This document shows, piece after piece, positions 12,252-24,370 of a DNA stretch of 64,000 nt. A model generated the notes under the pieces. It saw only the letters and a list, made by a program, of their open reading frames with translations, was not told where the DNA came from and ran no database searches. Numbering within the stretch: position 1 is the stretch's first letter; each line of letters opens with the position of its first letter. The stretch lies in NCBI GenBank assembly GCA_019448385.1, contig JAGTXO010000072.1:62001-126000 (forward strand), given 5' to 3'. This DNA is from Diacronema lutheri. Lineage: Eukaryota > Haptophyta > Pavlovophyceae > Pavlovales > Pavlovaceae. A program made the position numbers and the translations under genes.

Positions 12252-12602
12252 GGCGGCGAGGGGCGCGCGGCGCGGTGCGCGGCGAGCGCGCGGACGGTTT
12301 TGGGGGACAATGGCAGCGCGTCCCGGCAGGCGGGTGAACGTGGCTGTGCGGGCGGCCGGCAGGAGTGCCGGCGGGCGTGCTCCGCGGCCCGCTTGCCTGC
12401 CCTCCTGCCGGTGCCGGCTGGCGGCCGGTTGGCGAGGGCGCACATTTGCGGCGCGACAAGGGCATATGCGACCTAAGGCCCTAAATTTGGCCCATATGAG
12501 TGCCTCTCGGGCCAAAGCGCGAGAGCCGCCACGCCGTGGCAGCAGCTGCGTGGCAGGCGCTTTCGCGCCGTGGCGCACCGCGTCCGTCGCCACAACACGT
12601 CC
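12252..12602. other. Intergenic region upstream of the Unc13-like gene
   Basis: About 350 bp with no supported coding sequence. It contains imperfect inverted stretches rich in GCCGGC and a locally AT-richer patch at about 12470-12500, which may be the promoter of the downstream gene. No specific site could be identified. Confidence 0.4.
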
Positions 12603-15600
12603 ATGGTCCATCTACCATTTCCCCCATCATTCCGCGTCGGCGATGGCGCCACGACGGATCCGGCCGGAAGAGGAGGTGCAGCCGCGCGTGCGCGTACGCC
12701 GCGCACGACGCGCCGCACGCCGCGTCGCTCACGCTTGCGCGCGCGCACGCTTGCACGTGCCGCGCAGACGCCGCCGCGCGCGTACACGCCGCCCGCGGAG
12801 CTGGCCGGCCCGACGGCCGCGGCCGAGGCGCACGCGCTCGCGCGGCTGTGGCCTTGGCGCGCCGTCTCGTCGGGCGCGCTCGCCGCGCCGCGCGTCGGCT
12901 CTGCCGCGCAGCTGCGCCAGCTCGAGGAGGAGCGCTCGCTTCTGCTGCACCGCGTGCTCGCCGACCTTCCGGTCGAGCGGCTGCGGCTGCCCGACGGCGT
13001 CGCGGCGATCGAGCACTTGCCGACCAAGGAGCTGCGCGTGCGCACGTTGCTCGCGGACATCGACTCGGGCGAGGTCGTCGACCTGCGCCAGCTCGGCGCG
13101 CCCGCACTTAGCGTCTCGGACAGCTTTGGCGGCCCGCCGCTCGGTCGTGTGGCGCGCGTCGGCGCGCTTGCGCCCGAGCGCAGCATCGGGCTCGCCGCCC
13201 TTGCGCGCGGCGTCGGGATGAGCGAAGCCGAGCTGCGCGTGACGGCGTACGAGGCGCTGCTCTCGCTCGTGCGCTGGGAGGCGCTCGATGCGGACGGCAC
13301 GGACGGCTTGCGCACGATCCGCTCGCAGCTCGGCATCTCGTCACGCAGGCACCGCGCGCTCGCGGCGGCGCTCCAACGGCCGGCGCGGTGCGCGCCACCG
13401 TCCGCTGACGGCGCTCCAACGGACGGTGGCGCGCTGGCGGCCAGCGCCGCGCCGCCGGCAGCGGACGGTGGCGGTGCGCGGTCGGGCGGTGAGCGGTCGG
13501 ACGGCTCGCCGTCCGCCGGGTGTGCGCTCGGCGTCAGCTCGCTGCTCAGCTGGTGCGCGCGCCGCACGGCCACGCCTCGCGCGCCCCGGGCCGCCGCGCG
13601 CGCGCGCGCATGTGCGGGGGCCGCTCCCGCCCACGCGGCTGCGGCGGCCGCTCACGCCGTGCGCGCCCCCGCCCGCCGCGCAGGCGGCTCGAGCTGCTGT
13701 GCTGCGCGCGGCCCGCTGACTTTGAAACGGACGGCGAGTTCCTCGAGTGGCAGGCGCGCTCGCTCAAGCTGGTCAGCGCCGGCCTCTGCGCGGCGTGCGA
13801 GCGCGCCGCGCGGCGGCTGCCGGTTTCAGACGCCGCCGCGCGCGCGCACGCGCTCGAGCTGGCCGCGCGTACGCGCCGTGCGTGCGCCACGCTGCTCGAC
13901 GTCGCTCGGCCGAGCGAAGGCGAGCACCGCGCGCGCGCGTCGGCGGGCTTCCCGCACGCGCACTACGCGGCGGCGCTGCGCGAGCTCGAAGGCGTGGCGG
14001 AGCACGTTGCCGTCGCTAGCCACGCGGCCGAGGCGCGCGAGCGGTGGGCCGATCAGGCGGAAGGCGCGCCCGCCGGCTGCACCGACGCCGCGCCGGCCGC
14101 CGCTGCCGCCGCCGCCGCCGCCGCGCCGTACACGAGCGCGTCGCGCGCGTGCGAGCTGGTGCGGCGTATGGCGTTGCTGCCCCCGCTCGCGTCCGCCATC
14201 ATGGTCGCACTCCTCAGCTGCGCCTTTGATGTGGATGCGCCGGGCAGTTGGGTGTACAACTGGCCGGCCGTGTGGCCGCTCGTGCAGGCCGCGGCGCACG
14301 GCCTCGCGCTGCCGCGCGAGCTGCTCTGCGCGGCGGTCGCGCGCGCGCATGGCGTCGAGCTCGAGCGCGCGCTGCTGCAGCCAAGGCCACGCGGCGCAGA
14401 GGACGGCGGCCTCGACCCGGCGCTCGTCGCACGGCTGTGCGCGCATGCACTCGCGGCCCGCCCGCCCGACGAGGCCGTGTGCAGCCGCTGGCGGCAGCGC
14501 GGCCACCGGAGCGCGCCGGCGCGCGCGGGCGCGTGCGCCGAACTGCGCGCCGCCGTGGCGCAGCTGCTCCTGCCGTGCGGCGCGTTCGCATTCGGCGCGC
14601 TCACCGACTACCACCGGCTGCACGCGCGGCCGCAGCTCGTCGCCGCTGCCGCGGACGTGGCGGCCTTCTTCACCGGCCTCTACGCGGCGGGGGAGGCGGG
14701 CGAGGGCGGCGTGGCGTCGGTTGAGGTGTGGGCGGCGCGACACGAGCCTGTCAGCTGGGTGGTCGACGCTGCGCCGCTCGCCAGCCCGGCCGCGGACGGC
14801 GCGGACGAGGCGCGCCCGCCCGATGCGCGCGCGTGCCACGCGGGGCCGCGCGCGCTCATCGTGTGGGCTTCGCCTGCACTGCCCGGCCTCGCGCGCGCTG
14901 ACCCGCTCGCGCTGCCCACGCCGCCGCTGGGCTGCGCGCTCGCCGAGGCGGCGCTGCGCGGCGGCTCGTTGCGCTCCGAGTTGTCGCGGATTGGCGGACC
15001 CGACGCGCTCCCTGCCGCCACGTCGCTCAGCGCCGGGGCGGACGCCGCAGAGGCGGCGGGCAGGGCATGGGGTCGGCAGCTTGGGGTGGAGGCGGAGGCG
15101 GAGGCGGAGGCGGAGGCGGAGGCGGAGGCGGAGGCGGAGGCGGAGGCGGGGGCGGAGGCGGAGGCGGAGGCGGAGGCGGAGGCGGAGGCGGAGGCGGAGG
15201 CGGAGGCGGAGGCGGAGGCGGAGGCGGAGGCGGAGGCGGAGGCGGAGGCGGGGGCGGGGGCGGAGGCGGAGGTGGAGGCGAAGGCGGAGGCAGATGCGGA
15301 GACGGAGGGCGAGTGCGGAGAGCACGGGCAGCCGAGTCGCACAGAGAGCCCACCGCCCTGGGACGAGCTGACCAACGGGCCGCTCGCCGCGCGCGCGCCT
15401 CGCCACCCGCCGCGCCGCGCGGGCGGTGGCGACGGCGGCGGTGCGGGCGGCGAGGCGGTGCGCGCGGCCATCGTCGCCCTCGCGCGCGCAGAGGCCGGGC
15501 AGCTGCCGCTCTTCTCTGACCTGCACCCCGCCTCGCGCACCCACGCTGCACTTCGCAAGTGCGTCGGCGCGCTGCCGCGCGCCACGGCCGGCGCGCCGGC

Positions 15601-18600
15601 CGCGGACGGGGCGCGCTGCGCCGAGGCGGTGGCGGGCGGCGCGCGCGACGGCGACGATGGCGATGGCGGCGATGGCGGCGGTGGCGGCGGTGGCGGCGGT
15701 GGCGGCGGTGGCGGCGGTGGCGGTGGCGGTGGCGGTGATGGTTGTGAGGAGGAGAAGGCGCTGCGGCCGCTGCTGCGCATCTGCCGGCCAGCCGTTGCGG
15801 CGCAGCTGACTGAGCGCATTGCACAGGCGCGCGAGCGGCGTGCGGCCGCGGCCGCCATCGTTCATGCACTCGCGCAGCGCGCCGCGCCTCGCGGCCGCGT
15901 GGGCGGGCCGGGCGATGGCGGACGGGAGGGCCAAATGGTGGCTGCGCTGCGCGGGCCGTTGGCGCGTCATTCTCGCTCGCCGTCATGGGGCGCACGACCG
16001 TCCGGCACGTCCGGCACGTCCTCCTTTCGCTTCGAGCGCCTCGGCGGCGGCGCGACCGGCTCGCCGACCGCCGCTGCGACCGTCACGGTCGCACTGCGCG
16101 TGCGCGCGCCGCCGTGCGCGCACGGCGGCGCCGTCACCTCGACCGCCAGCGCGGAGACGCGTGCCGTACGAGTGAGTCTCGCTCCGGCAGCGGGCGGGAA
16201 AAGGTTGAGCGTGGCGCTCACGCACGCGACGGCAGCCGAGGCGCCGCGCGTCGAGGTGCTCGTGCTCGCGCGCACTGGCGGCGGCCGCGCTCCGGACGCT
16301 CTCGGCGGTGGCGGCGGCGCGCGCCATCGCCGTCTTCGCTCCGTCGGAGGAGGCGAGCGCCCGGCCCCGGCGCGCGCCGTCGGCGCTGGCGCGCATCGCC
16401 GAACGGTGAGCGCCGGTGGCGCGAGGAGCTCGGGCGCGGCGTGGGCGAGCAGTGCACGCCCGCGCGGCGCTGCCGAGCTCGCGCATCTCAAGCATGCGCC
16501 GCCCGACGGGATGGACGCGCGCCTTGAAGCGGCACGGTGCGCGGCCGCGACCGCCTGCCGCGAGGATAACAAGGACAACGGTGCGGCTGCCGCCATCGAC
16601 GACGCGCTGTGCTCGCACGGCAGCGGGCGGGGTGGTTTAGCAAAGCGGCGGCGCGAAGGAGGCGATGCGCCGCAGCCCATCCCCGCCGCGCGCCCGCCCG
16701 CCAGTGAGCTCGGCGCGCACGTCAACTCGCACGCGCCCGTCGCCGAAGCGGCGGCCGCGACCGAGCCTGCGGCCGCGTTTGGCGCTCCGACGCTGCTACT
16801 GCCACTGGGCAGCCTCGTGCGCGCCTTCTCGGCGGGCGTTGCCGGCGCGGCCGCCACGGCTGGCGCGGGCCGCGGCAGTGAGAAGCCGCGTGCTGGCGGG
16901 GAGAAGCCGCGCACTGGCGCATCCGCGACCGCACGCGCGCGCGCCGCTGCGGCCTCGCTCGGCGGTCAGCGCGGCGCGGTGGCGCCGACCGACGCCACGC
17001 GCACCGGCGACGCGCCCGCCTCGCCACGGTCGGCGCGCGCGCGCATGCCGCACCTGTGGGTTGGTACGATCGTTGCGACTGCGGCCGCTGGTACGCAGCG
17101 CGGTGGCGGAGCGGTGGGTGCTGGGCCCATCGGAGGCGCGGCGGCGCCGGATGCCGCGCACGAGCCCGCGCCGGCGGGCGCGCAGCCTGCGCCGCGCGGC
17201 TCGCCCGGGCGTGCGGTGCGCGGCAGCTGCGACGGCGCGCTCTCCACCGTGGGCTCGATATGCGCGCACACCGCGCGCGCCGCTGCCGCCGTCGGCTGGG
17301 GCAGCGGCGGGCAATTGCGCGCCGAGCGGTGGAGCGGGCCGGCCAACTCGCGCTCGCGCTCGCCCAGCCGCAGCCGCGCGGACAGCGGCGCGCAACTGCC
17401 GCTCGATGCGAGCCAGTGCCGCAGCGGCGACGGCGGCGTGGAGAGCGCGCACACCAACGACGCGAGCGCGGTGGCCGGGCCGGGCGTCGAGTCGGCAGGC
17501 GATCGGGCCGGCCGCCCCCCTCTTCTCGCAGAGCGGCCTCCGCAGATTGAGCGCGCCGTGTCGAGCAGGAGTGGCGGCGGCGGCAGCTTTGGCTCGGCGA
17601 GCAGCGCGCCGAGTTCGCTCGGGATGGGCAACGTGCTCGACAATGTGCGCACGAGGTTGCGCAGGGCCGCCGGCAGCGCGGCGACGTCGCCGGTCGCGGC
17701 CGCCACCGACGGCGGCGACGTCGCGCCCGACTCATTGGCGTGCGCACGCGACTGCGACGATGGCCGTGCGCCCGCCGTCCGCCTCGAGCTGCCGCCGGCC
17801 GCGGTCGCGCGTTGCGATGCCACGCCGCCTGCGCCGCCAGCAGTGAGCGGGCCGGCGGCCGCCGCGCCGGGCGATGCGGCACCCGCGGGTACGAGGGCCG
17901 CGGGGGCAACGGGGGCAGGGGAGGCGGCGTGGGCAACGGGGGCGGCGGGGGCTGCAGGGGCGGCGGGGGCGGCGAAGGCGGCGAAGGCGGCGGGGGCTGC
18001 GGAGAGAAGCGACGCGCCGGGCGGTGCGGACGGGGTCGCGGCGGGCAGTGTGGCCGTCAGCGCAGCGGAGGAGGCGGCGGGCGGTGCGGCAGCCGAGGCT
18101 GCAGACTGCGCAACGGGCGAGCGGTCGGCGCAACGTGCATGCCGGCGGGCGGAGCGCGCGGCGGCCGCTGCCACCGCGCGCGAGGCGAGCGCGCGTGCCA
18201 CCCAGCTCGGCGACGCGATCTGCGCGCTGCACGAGCGGCTGGACGCGCACGCCGCTCGACGCGGTGGCGAGGCGGAGGGCGCGAGCGCCCACGAGGCGGG
18301 GGGCGTGCCGTCGCCCCTTGGCCACGCGGCCGCAGCCGCGCAGGGCAAGGCCGCCGGGCACAGCCACGCGACGCACGCGCACGCAGCGCGTGCGGAAGGC
18401 GCGGCGGTGCCGCGCGGCGCGGACAGCGAGACTGCGCTTCACGCAGCGCTCACGCCCAGCGTCTTTTCGCCCACGCCTTCGCCGCCGCGCGCGGCTGACC
18501 AGCCGGTGTGCGCGTGCGTTGCAGCGGACGTGGCGACGCGCTCGGGCGCGGCCGAGGCCGCGGGCGGCGTCGAGCAGGGGAGGGCTGCCGCGGAAGCGAG

Positions 18601-19245
18601 GGCGCAGGCGCGGAGGGCGCGCCACCTGCGACTGCTCGACCGGCTGCACCCAATGCTCGCGCCGCTGCGTCCAGCCCTGCTGGCCGCGCAGCCGCCGCGC
18701 ATCGGCCCGCCTCCGCCGCAGCCGCACGGCAGCGTCCGCGTCCACGCGGAGCGCGCGCTTGCTTCGCCGCCTCCGTGCGGCAGCGGCGGAGGGCGCCCCG
18801 CTGCCGAGCGCGCGGCATCAGCCGCGGGTTGGACTGGCGGGGCAGCGCGTGCGCACGCGCCACGCCCGGCGTGCGTGCCCGACGGGGCGGCGTCCGTGGG
18901 GCATGCACGCGCACTCGCTGCGGCCGGCGAGGCCGTCGTGGCCGGCGAGGCCGGCCGGAGTGGCCCTGCGACGGCGCAGCGGGGCCCATTCGTCGCCGAG
19001 CCGCCTGCGTGGATGCCGCGCGCCGCCATGCTCCGCGCCGCGCTGCTGGCGCGCGGGTGCAGCGTGCCCGCCGCCCAGCTGGGCCACGTCCTCCTCTCCG
19101 CTGCGGTGCCGCGCGGCGGGGAGCTGGGTGAGGGTGAGGGTGCTGCTGTGGGCAGCTCGCTGCTCTCGCTGCTGCGGAGCGAGGCGCACGGCTCGGCGCA
19201 CGGCTCGGCGCACGGGTTGGAGCGGCCGCCCGCCTCGAACGCAGC

Positions 19246-19322
<77 letters not shown>

Positions 19323-21924
19323 CAGAGCGCGCTGCCGCTGACGGGCCCGGCGAAGGGGAGGGCAGGGGCGACGACGAGCAGGCGACCGAGGCGGTGCGCA
19401 GGCTCGACGCCCTCGCGCCGCGCGGCGCTGCCCGCCTGGTCGTGCGCGCGGCCGCGCGCCGCGCGGGCGCACGCCTGGCCGAGCGCGTTCTCCTCCTCGT
19501 CGCCGCCTCGGAGCAGCGCGGCACGGACGACGGCGCGTGCGAGGACAGCGTCGAGGCTGAGAGCGCGGGCGAGCATCCGCTCCGCCGCTTCGACGACGAC
19601 GGGTGCGGCGAGGGCGGCGCGCCGCCGCTCGGCGCGGCGGCGCAGGCCGCCGCCGCGGCGAGCGCGGCGGTGGCACGTGTCCTGCTCGCGCCGCCGAGCG
19701 TGGGCGAGGTGACGGAGCTCGTGCGGCTCTGCACACAGTGCCTCGCGCTCGAGAGGCCGGGCACGGGCGGCGCGGGCGCGTTTGGCGACGCGCTGCTGCG
19801 CTACGACCCAGGCGCCCCCGCCGCGGTCGGTGCGGAGGTGAGCGCACGCCTCGACGCGCGGATCAGCGCGCTGCCCTGCGATCTGCGGATCACCGATGCG
19901 GCTGCGCTGCAGCTGCTGCGCGCCGCGGCCGCCTTCGACGGCGCGTGCGGCGCGCTCGGCGCGGGCGTCGCGTGCGCGCCGCGTTGCGCGCGGCTGCTCG
20001 AGGGGCGCGGCGTGGGCGGCCTCTTCGAGCGATTCGTCCGCGCGCAGAGCGAGCACTTGTGCGCGTGCACGCGCGCGGCGCTCTCGCACGAGGACTGGAA
20101 GCACGCGCTGCCCGACGTGCGCTACTCGAGCTCGGTGATCGACGTGTTCCGCCTGCTCTCCGAGACGACGCGCGCCCTCACGATGGCGCCCCAGCCGATG
20201 AGTGGCGTGTGGCTGCGCCGCCTTCTCGACGGGGCAGTCGGCGCGATCTTCGAGTATGCGACGTACCTCAGACGCGACCTGGCGCGCGCGTCGGCGGTCG
20301 TGCCGCCGCTCCCGCCGCCGCTTGAGCCCGTCGTGCGCGCGCGCTCGCTCGGCGAGGTACGCGGCGCGCTCGCGCGTCTCGACGGCGCGGGCGAGGCGCG
20401 GCTCGCCGCCGAGCCGATCGAGCGCGTCGTCGTGCAGCTCAACAACCTCGCGGCGATGGCCGTCGCGTTCGTACCCGAGCTCGTGGGCGCGATCGAGGCG
20501 GAGTGGCTCAGCCTGCGCGCGCTCATGGCGCAGCTCGACCCCGACGGCGCCGCGCGCGCCGCGCCGCGCGCCGCGCGCCGCGCCGCGCGCCGCGCGCACT
20601 CGCCCGCGCGCCGCGTGGACGGCGCAGCGGAGCGCGGCGCGCTCTACCCGTGCGCGGTCGATTGGGCGCACGTGCGCCGCCTCTTCGGAGGCGCGACGCG
20701 CACGCTCCTCTTCACATGCCGCGACATCTGCGAGTACATTGGCCACCGCCTCGTCTATTACGACCTGCGTGGGTGCGAGCGCCGCGCCGCACCTCCGCGC
20801 GCGGAGTCACGCCGCGCAGGGTCGCGCCGCCGCCGCCGCCGCCGCGCCGCGCCACGCCGCCAAGCCACGCCGCCAAGCCACGCCGCCGCCGCGGCCGCGC
20901 CCGACGCCTCCGCCGCCGCCGCTGCCGCCGCCGCCTCGCGCGCGCGCGCGCGCCCGTGCGGCGTGGCGGCACAGGTGCTTGCTCGACGGGCTCTATGTGC
21001 CGAGTGTGAGGGAGGCGACGCTGCGCTCATCGGGCGCCCTGCGGCAGCTCGCGGGCGCGCGTCGGCTGGTGCTGCGCGAGGCGTCGGCGGAGTGCGTCGA
21101 GCAGTTGATGGCCGCGCTGCTCCACGCGACCGTCGCCGTGCTCACGCGCATCCTGCTGGACGGTGTGCGCGCCGCGCGAGCGCCGCGTGCGCGCACACCG
21201 CGGGGCGTGCGCGCCACCCACCGCGCCGCGCCGCCACGCCGCGCCGCCCCGCAGGCGGCAAGTGGCGCGTCTTCGAGCAGGCGGACGGCGCGGCGCTCGT
21301 CGCGGATATCGAGGCGGTGGAGGAGCTCTTCAGCACGCAGGACGACGACACGATGAGCGGCGCACTGTCGCCGGAGGTGAGGCGGCGCGCTTGCGCGCGT
21401 GGCGCGCGCGTGGCTGCGCCGCTCGCCGACGCGCCTCGCGCCGCTCGCTCTGTCACCGCGCGCGTCGGCAGCTGGTCACGAGCTGCACCGAGTCGCTGCT
21501 CGCGATCGCCGAGCTCAACAAGCGCCCGTCCGCGCAGCTCGTCGCGCTCTACGCCGCGGTTGCCGAGCCCGATGCGCAAATCACGGTCGGTGGTCCGGGC
21601 GGGGAGGCGTTCCCGTCCGCCCTGCCGGCGCGCGGCGCGGCGGCCGGCTCGGATGGCTCGGACAAGGCGCTGGCCATCTTCGGTGTGCTCTGCCACCGCG
21701 TCGACGAGATCGCGCGCCAGTTCGTCGGAGAGCAGCGCGCGAGGCTCGGCGCGCGCGACGAATGGCGTGGGGCCGGCGGCGGTGGCGGCGGTGGCGGTGC
21801 GCGCGCTAGGGGCGCGGCGGGTGGCTTCGCGACGCAGATGCGACACATGGGCGCAGTCGCGCTCGCAAAGGGCGGCGTCTGCCGCGGTGCCGTCCACGGC
21901 ACGAGCCCATCCGCCTCGAGCTAG
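12603..21924 (+). CDS. Giant plant-type Unc13/MUN-domain protein
   Basis: Five exons (12603-13552, 13684-20772, 20975-21162, 21255-21376, 21472-21924) have matching phases and total 2,933 codons plus stop. Landmarks of plant Unc13-like (DUF810-type) proteins appear in order: ELRVTAYEALLSL early; ELLCCARPADFE then EWQARSLKLVSAGL at the exon 1/2 junction; SSVIDVFRLLSETTRAL (MHD1-like, near residue 2466); VQLNNLAAM; LLDGLYVPS in exon 3; and ADIEAVEELFSTQDDD in exon 4. The family bridges vesicles and target membranes in exocytosis and recruits membrane ATPases in plants. Residues ~900-2,100 are a disordered Ala/Gly/Arg insert with EA and DG repeats, so the protein is more than twice the usual ~1,000-1,100 aa. 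The family call is firm, but the insert could hide introns. Confidence 0.7.
15091..15291 (+). repeat. GGCGGA hexanucleotide array coding for Glu-Ala repeats
   Basis: About 33 near-perfect GGCGGA units, with a few GGCGGG variants, lie inside exon 2 of the Unc13-like gene. In the gene frame they give alternating Glu-Ala. All other frames are also open through the array. Confidence 0.9.
15655..15744 (+). repeat. GGTGGCGGC-type array coding for Gly
   Basis: Tandem GGC/GGT codons in exon 2 of the Unc13-like gene give a run of more than 25 glycines after a short Asp/Gly lead-in. Confidence 0.85.
19250..19321 (+). repeat. GGCGAC hexanucleotide array coding for Asp-Gly repeats
   Basis: About twelve GGCGAC units in exon 2 of the Unc13-like gene encode alternating Gly-Asp, one variant unit giving Ser. 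Confidence 0.9.
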
Positions 21925-22609
21925 CGTCGCAGAAAGCGGTGTCGCTCGCCGCGGCCGCCCTCGCAGCTCCCGCAGCCGCCCTCGCAGCAGCCGCCGCCGC
22001 CCTCGCATGCTTGCGTCGGGCGGCGCACAGCCCACGGCATGTGTCCAGTCAACGTCGCCACGTGTCTGGCAACACCAACCGCCCTCGCAGCAGCCGAGCC
22101 CGTCCTCACAGCAGCCGCGGCCGCCCTCGCAGCAGCCGCCGCCGCCCTCGCATGCTTGTTGCGCGCGGCGCACAGCCCAGCGGCGGCGAAGCGGCCGCGG
22201 CTGTGCGCGTGTGGCGACGCGCTCGCCGCTGTGCGGCTCGGATAGCCCACACTCGGGCGCGCGCGCGCTCAAATTGGCACTTGGCAGTGCCAGTGCCGCG
22301 GGTGGGCGGCGGAGCGCGCGCGGCGGCCGCGGGCGCGCGGCGGCGGCGCGCGCCGAGCGCAGGCCCGCCGCGCGCCGCGTGGGCTGGCTTCGTGCTGAAG
22401 GCCAGGGCAGGCCGCCGTGGCGCCCCTCCCAGCGGGTGCATGCGCCGCCGGGCACCCGGCGGGCACCCTCCGATGGCGGCACCCATTAACGAGCCATGGG
22501 GCGGGCATCATTTTTTCTCCCGAGCCTTTCCCTCGGACGGATGCGCCGTTAGTCCGGCGGAAGGCCCTCTGACCACGGGGAGATACGCGGCTGCCTCACC
22601 GCGCCGTGT
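21925..22609. other. Intergenic region with ~55-bp direct repeats
   Basis: No supported gene. Two copies of a ~55-bp unit (about 21981-22033 and 22125-22180, offset 144 bp) contain CTCGCATGCTTG and GGCGCACAGCCCA. Between and before them lie degenerate CTCGCAGCAGCC units. The last ~110 bp before 22610 is AT-richer and probably carries the promoter of the carrier gene. Confidence 0.6.
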
Positions 22610-23479
22610 ATGTCCCTGGTCGACACCGCGAGCGGCCTCGCTGGAGCATGCGCGTGCACGTACACGGGCCTGCCGTTTGATGTCGCCAAGGTGCGCATCC
22701 AGAGCGGCCAATACCAGTACCGCGGCGTCCTCGACTGCCTGTACAAGGTCGTGCAGAAGGAGGGCGTGGCCGCGTGGTGGCGCGGCTCGATGCCGGCGCT
22801 CAGCTCGTCGATGGCGGAGAACATGACGGGCGTGACGGTGCAGCGCGCGATCCGGCGGCAGCTCTCGCCGCTCTCGCCCGACGCGCGCCTGCCCGTCACC
22901 ACCGAGCTCGCCGTCGGCGCGCTCACCGGCCTGTGCACGTCCGTTGTGATGAACCCGTTCGAGGTCGTGAAGACGCGCCTGCAGGTTTCACCGACGGCGC
23001 AGCCGCCGTCGCTCTTCGCCGCGCTCGCGGGCGTGACGCAGAGCGAGGGCGTCAACGGCCTGTTCCGCGGCCTCGCCGCGCTCTGGGCGCGCGACATCCC
23101 GTTCAACGCCTTCTTCTTTGGCACCTACGAGGGGCTGACGACGCTCATGCTCGCGCAAGACCGCGCGACGTCGCGCGACGACCTGCCGTCGCACAAGGTC
23201 TGCCTGGCGGGTGGCGCGGCGGGCGTAGTCGGTTGGACGTGCGTGCTCCCCTTCGACACCGTCAAGACGCGCCTCCAGGCGAGCGTTGGCCCGCAGGGCC
23301 GCGCCGACGTGTGCGGCGCGCTGCTCTCGATCGTGCGCGCAGAGGGCGTCGCCGGCCTCTACCGTGGCTGGACGGCGGCGGTGTGCCGCGCCTTCCCGGC
23401 CAACGCCGCCATGTTCCTCGGCGTCGAGACCACCCAGCGCATCCTGCGCAAGCACTTTGCCGATGCAGAGCGGCGGTGA
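22610..23479 (+). CDS. Mitochondrial carrier family (SLC25) transporter
   Basis: A single-exon 289-aa protein, the usual length. Three ~95-residue repeats are visible, each with the PX(D/E)XX(K/R) signature: PFDVAKVRIQ, NPFEVVKTRLQ and PFDTVKTRLQ. Each is followed by a region matching the second part of the signature (GVAAWWRGS, GVNGLFRGL, GVAGLYRGW). Carriers of this family span the inner mitochondrial membrane with six helices and exchange metabolites. The sequence looks closest to the ornithine and carnitine/acylcarnitine branch, judging only from overall pattern, so the substrate is uncertain. The ATG at 22610 places the first helix directly at the N-terminus, as normal. Confidence 0.92.
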   Translation: MSLVDTASGLAGACACTYTGLPFDVAKVRIQSGQYQYRGVLDCLYKVVQKEGVAAWWRGSMPALSSSMAENMTGVTVQRAIRRQLSPLSPDARLPVTTELAVGALTGLCTSVVMNPFEVVKTRLQVSPTAQPPSLFAALAGVTQSEGVNGLFRGLAALWARDIPFNAFFFGTYEGLTTLMLAQDRATSRDDLPSHKVCLAGGAAGVVGWTCVLPFDTVKTRLQASVGPQGRADVCGALLSIVRAEGVAGLYRGWTAAVCRAFPANAAMFLGVETTQRILRKHFADAERR

Positions 23480-23860
23480 GGCGGTCGAGCCAAAAGCCGG
23501 CGACCGCACGCCGACGAACCGAACGGCCGCCGCTGACGCGCCGTCCTCTCCTCGGCCGGCCATTCGAGCGGCACGCGTGCGTAGGCGTGCCCGCGCCGCC
23601 GCTGGAGCGCTCGCCGACGTGGCTGGGGCGCGCGCGCCTGCGCGCGCTCCTGGCTGCCGCCGACCGGTTCGCTCCGGCCGCGCCGCGCATTCTGCCGAGC
23701 GCCAACGAACGCCGCTTGTGTTGGTCGGTGGTCACACGACCGGCATCCAACTTAGGGCTCCGTGGGCCCGTGCGGCCGTGCCCCGTGGCCCCGTGGGCAC
23801 CCGCCTGAACGGCAACGGCCGTTCCGACTCGCCGACGGCGAAGTTCTGCGCACAAGAAGA
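23480..23860. other. Intergenic region
   Basis: About 380 bp between the carrier gene and the [2Fe-2S] protein gene. It shows the same GC-rich composition and no coding stretch that can be supported. A palindrome-like pair of GGGCTCCGTGGGCCCGTG and CCCGTGGCCCCGTGGGC lies near 23756-23796. Confidence 0.4.
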
Positions 23861-24370
23861 ATGGCGGCGGTAGTGCTCGTCGCGGGGCTCACCCAGGGGA
23901 TCGGCGTTCTCCCCTCCCCTTCCCTCCCCCCCCATCTGCGCGTGTGCACTGGAAAGACGTGCCGCGCGGATGGAAGCGCGCTGGTGCTCCGCCGTTTCGA
24001 GCAGCTCGCGTGCGAGCTGGGCGGCTTTGAGGCGGCGGGCTGCAGCTGCCTTGGCCAGTGCGGCAATGGCCCAAACGTCGTGGCGCTCACGTGTGGCGCG
24101 GGGGAGCCTCGGCGCTTCGTCGGCGTGCGCAAGGCAGCGACGATTGCAGCCGTGCTTGAGGTCGCCCTCGGCATCGACGTGCCCGAACCGCTCGTCGAGC
24201 TGCAGGCGACCGCGTCGCGCGCACGCCGGCTCGCGTCGCAGGGCCTTCTGGCTGAGGCCGCGCGCGCGTACGACGATGGGCTGCGCGCGGCAGGCGGGTA
24301 TTCTTCACTCCGAGCCGAGCTGCAGGCCGGCATGCAGGAGCTGCGCGAGCGCATGCGCACGACTGACTAG
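23861..24370 (+). CDS. Thioredoxin-like [2Fe-2S] ferredoxin-domain protein
   Basis: A 169-aa protein from ATG 23861 (MAAVVLVAG). It has the four-Cys layout of thioredoxin-fold [2Fe-2S] proteins (NuoE-like): CTGKTC with Cys-X4-Cys, then 30-odd residues later CSCLGQCGNGPNV. The segment in between (LVLRRFEQLACELGGF) would be the helix of the fold. A helical C-terminal tail (ARRLASQGLLAEAARAYDDG onward) is not part of the domain. The role is probably electron transfer or a metal-bound partner domain; the partner is unknown. The ~20 residues between the start and the first Cys motif are Pro/Leu-rich and could hide a short intron. Confidence 0.7.
   Translation: MAAVVLVAGLTQGIGVLPSPSLPPHLRVCTGKTCRADGSALVLRRFEQLACELGGFEAAGCSCLGQCGNGPNVVALTCGAGEPRRFVGVRKAATIAAVLEVALGIDVPEPLVELQATASRARRLASQGLLAEAARAYDDGLRAAGGYSSLRAELQAGMQELRERMRTTD

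Noticed and set aside
15067-15519. Gly-rich open frame over the GGCGGA array
   Set aside because: Shadow of the hexanucleotide repeat; the Glu-Ala frame is the one continuous with Unc13-like domains.
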